A program made the position numbers and the translations under genes. Shown in pieces: positions 25,569 through 33,369 of a stretch of DNA of 64,000 bases; positions within the stretch are counted from its first letter, which is position 1, and each line of letters begins with the position of its first letter. The notes beneath the pieces are model-generated. The model made no database searches. It had not been told where the DNA came from and saw only the letters and a program-made list of their open reading frames with translations. Source of the DNA: Cellvibrionaceae bacterium (lineage in GTDB: Bacteria; Pseudomonadota; Gammaproteobacteria; Pseudomonadales; Cellvibrionaceae); assembly GCA_021151825.1 (NCBI GenBank), contig JAGKWQ010000001.1:496001-560000 (forward strand). Reading direction: 5' to 3'.

Positions 25569-26900
25569 TTAACGAATGTAACGATTGATAATGTTTTCGT
25601 ACAATTCCTGGCGTCCGCTTTGCAGCGTCACTTCACCGCCTTTGTTGCCGATGTCTGCCAGCTGCTGCAGAGTCAGCTTGCCTTGCTCGTACGCAGCACC
25701 GTTGCCTGCATCGAAACTGCTGTAACGCTCTTTACGCAAGCCTTCCAACGGAGATTGTTGAATCAGGCTGTCAGCAATAATTAATGAGCGTGCAAACGTA
25801 TCCATGCCACCAATGTGGCCGTAGAACATATCTACTGGATCCGGTGAGTTACGACGCACTTTCGCATCGAAGTTCACACCGCCACCTTGCAAACCACCTG
25901 CACGCAACAACACCAACATCATTTCAACAGTTTCGTTGATGTTGTAAGGGAACTGGTCAGTGTCCCACGCGTTTTGATAATCACCGCGGTTCGCATCCAA
26001 TGAACCCAACATGCCAGCGTTAGCAGCCGCTTGCATATCGTGGCACATGGTGTGACCAGCGAGAGTCGCGTGGTTGGTTTCCAGATTCAATTTGAAATCT
26101 TTATCCAAACCGTGATGACGCAAGAAACCAATAACGGTTTCAGCATCGAAATCGTATTGATGCTTTGAAGGCTCCATTGGTTTTGGTTCAATAAAGAAAT
26201 AACCTTTAAAACCCTGGCCGCGTGCGTAATCGCGCGCGATGGTCAAGAAGCGCGCCAAATGTTCCTGTTCGCGTTTCATGTCAGTGTTCAGCAAGCTCAT
26301 GTAACCTTCACGACCACCCCAGAACACATAGTTCTCACCGCCCAATGCAATGGTTGCATCCAGTGCATCTTTCAATTGTGCACCAGCGTATGCCACTACG
26401 TTGAAATCAGGGTTGGTAGAAGCACCGTTCATGTAACGTGGGTTAGAGAACAGGTTTGCAGTACCCCACAATAATTTCACGCCAGAAGCGGCTTGTTTTT
26501 GTTTCGCGTATTCAACAATGGTTTGCAAACGCTTGGACGTTTCTGCGCGCGATGCACCTTCATCCACCAAATCAATATCGTGGAAGCAGTAATAAGGAGT
26601 GCCCAACTTGGTGATGAATTCAAATGCTGCGTCCATTTTTTCATGTGCGCGCGCGATTGGATCTTGCGTCGCAGCCCATGGAAAAATTTTAGTGCCTGGA
26701 CCGAAAGGATCGTGGCCAGCACCGCAGAAGCTGTGCCAGTAGCAAGTGGCAAATCTGAAATGCTCTTTCAAGGTTTTGCCGGCAACTACGCGGTTTTCAT
26801 CGTAATATTTAAACGCTAGTGGATTATCAGAATCCGGACCTTCGAAACCGATTTTGCCAATACCGGGGAAGTATTCTTTGCTACCGAGAACAATACTCAT
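25569..26900 (-). CDS. xylA: Xylose isomerase
   Basis: A 443-residue cytoplasmic enzyme that converts D-xylose to D-xylulose. The length is that of class II xylose isomerases. Visible are YYCFHDID with catalytic His107, FWGGREGYMSLLNTD, YFFIEPKPMEPSKHQYDFD and LETNHATLAGHTMCHD with metal-binding Glu/His, and GSLDANRGD. The ATG at 26898-26900 is favoured because AAGGTG lies 7 bases upstream; a GTG three codons earlier overlaps this site. It is the second gene after xylB, 105 bases downstream, on the same strand. It feeds imported xylose to xylulokinase. Confidence 0.97.
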   Translation of the reverse strand: MSIVLGSKEYFPGIGKIGFEGPDSDNPLAFKYYDENRVVAGKTLKEHFRFATCYWHSFCGAGHDPFGPGTKIFPWAATQDPIARAHEKMDAAFEFITKLGTPYYCFHDIDLVDEGASRAETSKRLQTIVEYAKQKQAASGVKLLWGTANLFSNPRYMNGASTNPDFNVVAYAGAQLKDALDATIALGGENYVFWGGREGYMSLLNTDMKREQEHLARFLTIARDYARGQGFKGYFFIEPKPMEPSKHQYDFDAETVIGFLRHHGLDKDFKLNLETNHATLAGHTMCHDMQAAANAGMLGSLDANRGDYQNAWDTDQFPYNINETVEMMLVLLRAGGLQGGGVNFDAKVRRNSPDPVDMFYGHIGGMDTFARSLIIADSLIQQSPLEGLRKERYSSFDAGNGAAYEQGKLTLQQLADIGNKGGEVTLQSGRQELYENIINRYIR

Positions 26901-26973
26901 AATTTTCACCTTGAGGATTTTTTACTAACACAATTCAAAAAATTTGTTTATCGAAACCGAAGTCTTATTTGCC

Positions 26974-26996
26974 AATTAATTGTTAGTCAATTAATT
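26974..26996 (-). promoter_or_regulatory. Inverted repeat between xylB and xylA
   Basis: AATTAATTG and its exact complement CAATTAATT flank a 5-base spacer (TTAGT). It lies in the 105-base gap between the xylB stop and the xylA start. It is AT-rich, so a weak intercistronic hairpin or an operator is possible. No T run follows it. Confidence 0.4.
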
Positions 26997-27005
26997 ACTG
27001 GCCAA

Positions 27006-28490
27006 CTATTTTGGCAAAAGTGCAACCCAGTTTTGATAAGCATCCTGATACCGGGCAAACAACGCTGCTTGTGGTTCCACCACACTCAATCGTGTTAACC
27101 CGGTAAACGCTTCACTCGCGGAAGCGTAATAACCGCTACCCAATGCCGCTGCACGCGCTGCGCCTTCAGCACCATCGGTTTCAAACATTTCTACTGCAGC
27201 TTGCGTCGTGTTGGCAAAAGTCTGCGCAAACACATCACTTAAAAACATATTGCCTTTACCGGCACGAACCACTTCACAGCTACCGCCCAATGATTTCAAA
27301 ACATCGAAACCCTGATTGAGCGAAAACACTATGCCCTCTTGTGCGGCGCGCACCATATGGCCTAAACCGTGGCGATTGAAATCGAGATTGCGCAACTGCG
27401 CGCCGGGATTTTTATTTTGAAAAATTCGTTCTGCACCATTACCAAATGGATGGAACAACAAACCCTCACTACCCACGGGAACTGCTTGCGCTAATTCATT
27501 CAATTGTGGATACGACGGCGTTGCACCGGCAGCGCTAATGGTTTGGCGCAACCAGGAATACAAGCGACCACAACCATTGACACACACAAGAACGCCATTG
27601 CGTTTTTTCTCTTCAGTGCTGGTCACGTGCAAAAATGTATTTACGCGTGATGCTGTATCTGCCGCAGGCTGATCAGTCACGCCGTATATCACACCGGAGG
27701 TTCCCGCTGTCGCAGCAACTTCACCTGGCTCCAGCACATTTAAACTAAATGCATTGTTAGGTTGATCGCCAGCGCGGTAACAAACTTTTACACCGGAACG
27801 CAAACCTAATTCCGCAGCGATTGCATCACTCACTATCGATTGGACACCAAAGCTCGGCGCAATATCCGGAATCAATGCAGCATCAATTCCCCAATGGGCG
27901 AGCAATTCCGTGGCAACGCGATTTTCTTTGAAATCCCACAAAGTGCCTTCAGACAAACCTGACGCAGTGGTGTTAATCACGCCGGATAATTTCATCGCGA
28001 TAAAATCACCAGGCAACATAATTTTGTGGATGCGGGAAAAAATTTCTGGTTGGTTTTCTTGCACCCAGCGCAATTTCGCGGCGGTGAAATTGCCCGGTGA
28101 ATTTAATAAATGGCCAAAGCAATAATCGTGACCGAGATCGGTTAGCGCTTTGTTGCCCAAGGGCACCGCGCGGCTATCGCACCAGATAATTGAGGGGCGC
28201 AATACTTGCTGGTTTTTATCGACCACGACCAAGCCGTGCATCTGGTAAGAAATACCAATTGCATCAATGTGCTGTGGATTAAAACTGCCACGCGCTACCA
28301 AACGCGCAAACCCCTGGCGTACACAATCCCACCAGGTATCCGGATTTTGTTCAGCAAAACCGGGTTGCGGGCTGTCGATGGCCAGCTCGGAATCCGGATA
28401 GGACAAAGCGCCAAGGCTCTTGCCCGTTTGACCATCCAGCACCGATAACTTGACCGAGGAACTACCAACATCAATACCGAGAAACAGCAT
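27006..28490 (-). CDS. xylB: Xylulokinase
   Basis: A 494-residue FGGY-family sugar kinase that phosphorylates D-xylulose with ATP. The N-terminal ATPase domain opens FLGIDVGSSSVKLSVLD, followed by GFAEQNPDTWWD, YQMHGLVVVDKN and IIWCDSR. The catalytic Asp is in CYRAGDQPNN, near residue 241. The C-terminal domain has NPGAQLRNLDFNRHGLGHMVRAAQEGI and GKGNMFLSDVFAQTFANT. Pairing with xylA on the same strand confirms the xylulose role over other FGGY kinases. It is the first gene of the minus-strand pair and diverges from the Nudix-type regulator, so 28491-28896 should hold its promoter and operator. Confidence 0.95.
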   Translation of the reverse strand: MLFLGIDVGSSSVKLSVLDGQTGKSLGALSYPDSELAIDSPQPGFAEQNPDTWWDCVRQGFARLVARGSFNPQHIDAIGISYQMHGLVVVDKNQQVLRPSIIWCDSRAVPLGNKALTDLGHDYCFGHLLNSPGNFTAAKLRWVQENQPEIFSRIHKIMLPGDFIAMKLSGVINTTASGLSEGTLWDFKENRVATELLAHWGIDAALIPDIAPSFGVQSIVSDAIAAELGLRSGVKVCYRAGDQPNNAFSLNVLEPGEVAATAGTSGVIYGVTDQPAADTASRVNTFLHVTSTEEKKRNGVLVCVNGCGRLYSWLRQTISAAGATPSYPQLNELAQAVPVGSEGLLFHPFGNGAERIFQNKNPGAQLRNLDFNRHGLGHMVRAAQEGIVFSLNQGFDVLKSLGGSCEVVRAGKGNMFLSDVFAQTFANTTQAAVEMFETDGAEGAARAAALGSGYYASASEAFTGLTRLSVVEPQAALFARYQDAYQNWVALLPK

Positions 28491-28896
28491 AAAGGCTCAC
28501 AAATAGTCGAAGATTGTTTTCAAAATGTGTTGGCCGGATCTAAAACACCGGCAAATCTGATCAGATCACTGCATTTTTATCGTTAACAACGCTGCAGCAG
28601 GCTTTGGCTTACTAACAAGCATAGCTTATTGTCTATCTGACAACAAGATGAGCAATGACAAAAACTCTGTTAAAAAAGATTAATTTTGTGGCGCAGGCTA
28701 CACCTGCACAAAAAAATGGCACCGGTTACATCTGGCAAGCTATAAATAGCCAGAACCGATGGCATGACAATCCGGTTAACAGGCCTCGACCATTGCCACA
28801 TCGGCTTATACAATGCGCCATTGACCTGACCTATCAGGCAGCTGAAAACCAGATGCCCATAACAATCAACTAACGCAAGCCTCCAGGGAGATTGCA
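28491..28896. promoter_or_regulatory. Divergent control region between xylB and the Nudix-type regulator
   Basis: This 406-base stretch has no convincing gene; a 72-codon plus-strand frame at 28655-28873 has no ribosome site and an unremarkable peptide. It contains an inverted repeat TTGTC-TATCT-GACAA at 28629-28643 and a GATCTGATCAGATC-like palindromic patch near 28556-28570. These are candidate operators. A CAGGGAG ribosome site for the regulator is at 28884-28890. Confidence 0.5.
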
Positions 28897-29628
28897 GTGC
28901 CCAATACCCATATTCCCGGCAGCCAGACCAATATCAATCCGCTGAACCTTTCCGGCGATGTGATTAAAGCGCTCTCTATCGATAACCTGATTTTCGGTTT
29001 GGATAATGACGAGTTGAAAATCCTGCTGGTAAAGCAGACTGACCCGTTGCATGAGGGCAAATGGGCATTGCCCGGCGGCTGGATTCGCTACGACGAAAAC
29101 CTGCGCGATGCGGCGTATCGCTTGTTGGAAGAATTGACCGGCGTACGCGACCTGTATCTGGAGCAACTGAAAACCTTCGGCCGTGTTGATCGTTTTCCGG
29201 CCGAGCGCGTGGTAACCATCGCCTATTACGCACTGGTTAGCGCAGATAAGTTTTCCCTGGTGGCCGGCCAAAGTGCGGCAGATGTGAATTGGCAAAGTGT
29301 GAACAATTTGCCGGAGCTGGTTTATGACCATGCCGAAATCGTGGCCCACGGATTGAAGGTACTCCGCCACCAGGTGTGCCACCAACCTATCGGCTTCAAT
29401 CTGTTACCAGAAAAATTTACCTTGCTGCAATTACAGGCACTTTACGAAGCTATCCTCAATACCAAACTGGATAAACCCAATTTCCGCCGCAAGATTATGA
29501 AGATGAACCTGCTAACCCCGTGTAACGAAAAGCAGCAAGGTGTTCCCCATCGCGCCGCCAGTCTTTATCGGTTTGATGCCGATGCGTACAAGCATTTGAG
29601 CGAATCCGGATTTGCATTTGAGATATAA
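28897..29628 (+). CDS. Nudix-related (NrtR/AraR-type) transcriptional regulator
   Basis: A 243-residue protein starting with GTG, 6 bases after CAGGGAG. Residues 20-150 form a Nudix domain (LKILLVKQTDPLHEGKWALPGGWI). The Nudix box is degenerate: the segment RLLEELTGV replaces the R-E-U-x-E-E-x-G-U core, so Glu residues needed for hydrolysis are missing. Residues 160-240 form the winged-helix part typical of NrtR-like regulators (FTLLQLQALYEAIL, NFRRKIMKMNLL). Relatives control NAD or pentose metabolism. Here it sits between xylBA and a xylose transporter, so xylose or a xylose-derived metabolite is the probable effector; it is probably a repressor. This role is inferred from position. Confidence 0.85.
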   Translation: MPNTHIPGSQTNINPLNLSGDVIKALSIDNLIFGLDNDELKILLVKQTDPLHEGKWALPGGWIRYDENLRDAAYRLLEELTGVRDLYLEQLKTFGRVDRFPAERVVTIAYYALVSADKFSLVAGQSAADVNWQSVNNLPELVYDHAEIVAHGLKVLRHQVCHQPIGFNLLPEKFTLLQLQALYEAILNTKLDKPNFRRKIMKMNLLTPCNEKQQGVPHRAASLYRFDADAYKHLSESGFAFEI

Positions 29629-29707
29629 AGAAACCTGAAACATAGAGAGCCTCCTGCACCACAAGAGGCTTCGCACTACCACAAAAAGCTTCAAAAATAA
29701 CCTGACG

Positions 29708-29722
29708 GTGACATATAGTCAC
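29708..29722. promoter_or_regulatory. Candidate operator upstream of the xylose transporter
   Basis: GTGAC-ATATA-GTCAC is a perfect inverted repeat with a 5-base spacer, 90 bases before the transporter start. Its spacing matches the inverted repeat upstream of xylB, but the half-sites differ. It is one base too wide for a CRP site (GTGA-N6-TCAC). Confidence 0.4.
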
Positions 29723-29811
29723 AAAAACTATAATGAGTTAAGATCCGCGACCACCCGCCGTTCTGGCGGCATAAAACAACAGTAAAGATAATTCAATAAC
29801 AGGTATCAAAC

Positions 29812-31260
29812 ATGAGCCATGCACCTATAGATTCTGGATCTGCGGGGGTTTCCGTCGTTGCGGGAGAACGCAACATGACCTCCATCGTCATCATTAGTAT
29901 TATCGCCACCCTGGGTGGATTTTTGTTCGGGTTTGATAGTGGTGTAGTTAATGGCACCTTTGATGGCCTCAAGTTAGCCTTTAAATCAGAAACAGCCGGC
30001 ACCGGCTTTCACGTAGCAAGTATTTTATTGGGTTGCGCTACCGGGGCTTTTTTCGCGGGCCCATTGTCCGATCGTTACGGTCGTCGCACCGTTTTAATTA
30101 TTGCGGCCATCTTGTTTATTTTGTCCTCATGGGGCGCAGGTATCGCCACATCTTCCACTGAGTTTGTGATTTATCGTCTTATCGGTGGTTTGGCGATTGG
30201 TGCGGCCAGTATTATTTGTCCCGCCTATATCAGCGAACTGGTTCCTGCTGAATTCCGCGGCAAGCTTAGCTCCATCCAGCAGATTGCGATTATTTCCGGT
30301 TTAACCGCCGCATTCCTGAGCAACTATGCACTGGCCCACGCAGCGGGCGGTTCTATCCATCCGTTCTGGCTCGAATATGAAGCCTGGCGCTGGATGTTCT
30401 GGGTAGGTGTCGTTCCAGCGGCGATATTCCTGTTCTCGTTACTGGCGATTCCGGAAAGTCCTCGTTATTTAGTGACTCGCGGCAAAAATGAACAAGCGCT
30501 TGCTGTGCTGACCAAACTCTACGGTGCCACCACTGCCAAGCAAACTGTGACCGACATTTACAACTCTATCGCCCACGATCACAAACCCAGCTTCTCTGAT
30601 CTGATCGACAAGACCAAAGGCGGCATTCGCCCGATTATCTGGGTTGGCATTGGCTTGGCGATATTGCAGCAATTCGTGGGTATCAACGTTGTTTTCTATT
30701 ACGGCGCAGTACTTTGGCAAGCTGCCGGTTTTTCTGAAAGCGATTCACTGATGATTAACATCGTGTCAGGTGTTGTTTCTATCGGTGCGTGTTTTATTAC
30801 CTTTTTCCTGGTGGATAAAGTAGGTCGCAAACCGTTGTTGCTTATAGGTTCTGTTGGGATGACCATCACTCTGGCCCTGGTAACCTTCGCATTTGCAGAT
30901 GCACCATTAGATGCTGATGGTAAGCCAGCGTTGGCGGGTACTACGATGGGAATAGTCGCCCTGGTATCAGCCAACTTGTATGTCATTTTCTTCAATATGT
31001 CCTGGGGACCGATTGTGTGGATCATGCTGGGCGAAATGTTCCCCAACCAGATTCGCGGTAGTGGGTTAGCAGTTGCCGGGTTGGCACAATGGCTGGCTAA
31101 CTTCCTGATCACCTGGACCTTCCCGATGCTGCTCGGTTCTGCACTCGGCTTGTCCGGCGCTTACGGCATTTACATGCTCTGTTCGCTTTTCTCGGTGTTC
31201 TTTGTCATCTGGTGGGTACGCGAAACCAAAGGCGTCACGCTGGAAAAAATGCAAGGATAA
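29812..31260 (+). CDS. MFS sugar porter, probable D-xylose:H+ symporter (XylE-like)
   Basis: A 482-residue inner-membrane transporter with 12 predicted helices and all sugar-porter motifs: GFLFGFDSGVVNG in helix 1, GPLSDRYGRR after helix 2, AIPESPRYLV after helix 6, LQQFVGINVVFYYG in helix 7 (the Gln pair and Asn that bind sugar in XylE) and DKVGRKPLL after helix 8. The position between the regulator and the xylanase gene suggests xylose uptake; glucose or arabinose is possible by family. It is followed by a strong terminator, so it forms a short unit with or without the regulator. Confidence 0.9.
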   Translation: MSHAPIDSGSAGVSVVAGERNMTSIVIISIIATLGGFLFGFDSGVVNGTFDGLKLAFKSETAGTGFHVASILLGCATGAFFAGPLSDRYGRRTVLIIAAILFILSSWGAGIATSSTEFVIYRLIGGLAIGAASIICPAYISELVPAEFRGKLSSIQQIAIISGLTAAFLSNYALAHAAGGSIHPFWLEYEAWRWMFWVGVVPAAIFLFSLLAIPESPRYLVTRGKNEQALAVLTKLYGATTAKQTVTDIYNSIAHDHKPSFSDLIDKTKGGIRPIIWVGIGLAILQQFVGINVVFYYGAVLWQAAGFSESDSLMINIVSGVVSIGACFITFFLVDKVGRKPLLLIGSVGMTITLALVTFAFADAPLDADGKPALAGTTMGIVALVSANLYVIFFNMSWGPIVWIMLGEMFPNQIRGSGLAVAGLAQWLANFLITWTFPMLLGSALGLSGAYGIYMLCSLFSVFFVIWWVRETKGVTLEKMQG

Positions 31261-31298
31261 GTCCTGACAATCGCGTCAAAAACACTGTCTTGCACCAT

Positions 31299-31328
31299 AA
31301 AAAAGCCACCTTCGGGTGGCTTTTTTAT
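31299..31328 (+). terminator. Rho-independent terminator after the xylose transporter
   Basis: The stem AAAAGCCACC / GGTGGCTTTT with a small TTCGG-type loop is followed by TTTTTT. It isolates the transporter transcript from the xylanase gene. Confidence 0.88.
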
Positions 31329-31407
31329 TGGTTGCCTGAAAAAACCTATTGGCACTAAATAATTCCTTACACTTCGCCTCTGCCACACTGGTATACAAGC
31401 CTTTTTT

Positions 31408-31443
31408 CTTATGGTGTAATTGACTACAACAATAAACCATAAG
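31408..31443. promoter_or_regulatory. Inverted repeat upstream of the xylanase gene
   Basis: CTTATGGT at 31408-31415 and ACCATAAG at 31436-31443 form an exact 8-base inverted repeat with a 20-base spacer, ending 16 bases before the start codon. It may be an operator pair or a leader hairpin. Confidence 0.35.
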
Positions 31444-31459
31444 ACACGAGACCATAACA

Positions 31460-33286
31460 ATGAAATCCAATCATCAGCTTTTATGCTTAACTTTTTTATC
31501 CCTTAGCCTAATGGCCTGCGGCGGTAGCGGTGGCGGCGGATCAAAACCTGCCAGCAGCTCAAGCACAGCAGTTACCTCAAGCAGCTCCAGTGTTGCACTG
31601 ATTAGCTCTTCCTCACTGAGCAGCTCATCGGAAGCCAGTGTTTTACCATCAAGTTCGTCGGCGGTTAGTTCAGCGGCACCCAGCAGCAGTTCATCTACTG
31701 CGCCGACTAGCAGTTCCAGTGCAGCAGCGACAACAACGCTTACCTTGAATATGACCAGCGGCTGGCGCGGCAATGGCACCGGCAATTCCGGCATTAATAT
31801 GAACAGCGATGGAGTGAGCTTTACCGCAAGCGGGGATGGAATAGGCGCAGTAACCGATGTAGCCAAACCAATACAATTGGAAGATGCCATTGTCGATATG
31901 GTGGTGAATGTCAGCCCCGAATTCAAAGCGTCCGGTGCAAGCTTGCAAATATTTGCGCAAATCAAAGGCGGCAGTTGGGCGGGCGAATGGAACTGTTGGT
32001 CAGGCAATGAATTACTCACTGCCGGAACCGACACAGCAATTACCTGTACCATCAGTGAAGACGATAAAAAATTCAACCAGCTTGATAGCGATGTGCAAAT
32101 CGGCGTGCAAGCCAAAGGCGCACCAACCGGAACCGTTACCATCAAAAGCGGTAAAATCACACTCAAACAAACGGCAAGTTCAAGTTCCAGTACTGGTAGC
32201 GTTTATTCCGCCAACGTAAATAGTTTGCGCGAGCTTGCGGATTTCACCATTGGTGTTGCGGTATCCAATAATGATTCACCGACTTATAACGTTCTGACGA
32301 ATGCCTCCGAAAAAGCAGTCGTGGAAAAACATTTTAAACAAATGACGGCTGGCAATATTATGAAAATGAGTTACCTGCAAAGCACGCAAGGTAATTTCAC
32401 ATTTGCCAATGCAGATGCGTTTGTCGATTACGCCAAAAGTAAAAATATGACAGTACACGGCCACGCATTGGTCTGGCATGCGGAGTATCAAGTTCCCGGT
32501 TTTATGAAAACCTGGTCGGGTTCTGCAGCAGATTTTATTGCTGCACTGGAAACGCACATCACCACTGTTGTGGATCATTTCGAGGCCAAAGGCAATGTAC
32601 AAAGTTGGGATGTTGTTAACGAAGCACTGACCGATGGGAACGCATCTACTTTCCGCACTACAGATTCAACCTTCTATGTAAAAAGTGGCAATAGCGCAGT
32701 GTATATTGAAAAAGCATTCCTGGCCGCGCGAGCAGCAGCACCAGAGGCAATACTCTATTACAACGATTACAACATCGAAGCCAATGACTCCAAGATGAAT
32801 AAGCTGGAAGAAATGCTTACTGATTTTAAAGCGCGCAATATTCCTATTGATGGTGTCGGCTTCCAAATGCATGTGTGTCAGAACTACCCAAGTGCCAGCA
32901 CTATTGCTGCAGCGATGAAGCGTGTGGTCGATAAAGGATTGAAAGTAAAGATCACTGAATTGGATGTCGCCATCAACCAACCTTATTGCGATAGTTACCC
33001 CACCAATAAAGTGAGCACCTTTACCCAAAGCGTCGCATTAGCGCAGAAAAAACGTTACTGCGAAATTATTAAAGCGTATATCGATACCGTGCCGGCTGCA
33101 CTGCGCGGTGGTATTAGCGTATGGGGCACCACTGATGCGAATACCTGGTTGAATGATTTGTATAAAACCCAATTCAACAACGAAAAAATTTCCTGGCCAC
33201 TGCTGTTTGATAACAACTACAACGATAAACCTGCGCTGCGTGGATTTGCTGATGCATTACAAGGTGCTGCCTGTACCAACCTGTAA
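31460..33286 (+). CDS. xyn10C: GH10 endo-1,4-beta-xylanase with CBM15, lipid-anchored (Xyn10C-like)
   Basis: A 608-residue lipoprotein. The lipobox SLMAC gives Cys20, then Gly-rich and poly-Ser linkers (25-92). Residues about 93-240 form a CBM15-like xylan-binding module (SGWRGNGTGNSGINMNSDG, WAGEWNCWSGN), followed by a second Ser linker. Residues 250-605 form the GH10 barrel: VHGHALVWH, WDVVNEAL with acid/base Glu388 and KITELDVAI with nucleophile Glu500. The length and order match Xyn10C of Cellvibrio japonicus, a surface-anchored xylanase, and this supports the taxonomic reading. It cuts xylan or large xylo-oligosaccharides at the outer membrane. It heads the plus-strand hydrolase series. 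Confidence 0.95.
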   Translation: MKSNHQLLCLTFLSLSLMACGGSGGGGSKPASSSSTAVTSSSSSVALISSSSLSSSSEASVLPSSSSAVSSAAPSSSSSTAPTSSSSAAATTTLTLNMTSGWRGNGTGNSGINMNSDGVSFTASGDGIGAVTDVAKPIQLEDAIVDMVVNVSPEFKASGASLQIFAQIKGGSWAGEWNCWSGNELLTAGTDTAITCTISEDDKKFNQLDSDVQIGVQAKGAPTGTVTIKSGKITLKQTASSSSSTGSVYSANVNSLRELADFTIGVAVSNNDSPTYNVLTNASEKAVVEKHFKQMTAGNIMKMSYLQSTQGNFTFANADAFVDYAKSKNMTVHGHALVWHAEYQVPGFMKTWSGSAADFIAALETHITTVVDHFEAKGNVQSWDVVNEALTDGNASTFRTTDSTFYVKSGNSAVYIEKAFLAARAAAPEAILYYNDYNIEANDSKMNKLEEMLTDFKARNIPIDGVGFQMHVCQNYPSASTIAAAMKRVVDKGLKVKITELDVAINQPYCDSYPTNKVSTFTQSVALAQKKRYCEIIKAYIDTVPAALRGGISVWGTTDANTWLNDLYKTQFNNEKISWPLLFDNNYNDKPALRGFADALQGAACTNL

Positions 33287-33319
33287 TATGAATTTACACA
33301 ATTAAAACAACTCTCCACT

Positions 33320-33355
33320 GGGCAGCCATGTAAATCGCTGCCCGTTTTTATTTTA
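33320..33355 (+). terminator. Terminator after the GH10 gene
   Basis: The stem GGGCAGC / GCTGCCC with a 10-base loop is followed by GTTTTTATTTT. It lies 33 bases past the xylanase stop and just before the GH43 ribosome site, so expression of the GH43 gene would need read-through or its own start. Confidence 0.75.
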
Positions 33356-33369
33356 AGAAGAGCTGAAAA

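Noticed and set aside
28655..28873. A 72-codon plus-strand frame in the xylB/regulator control region.
   Set aside because: No ribosome site and unremarkable composition; it lies over candidate operators.
29708..29722. A CRP site upstream of the xylose transporter.
   Set aside because: GTGA and TCAC are separated by seven bases, not six, so it does not fit the consensus.
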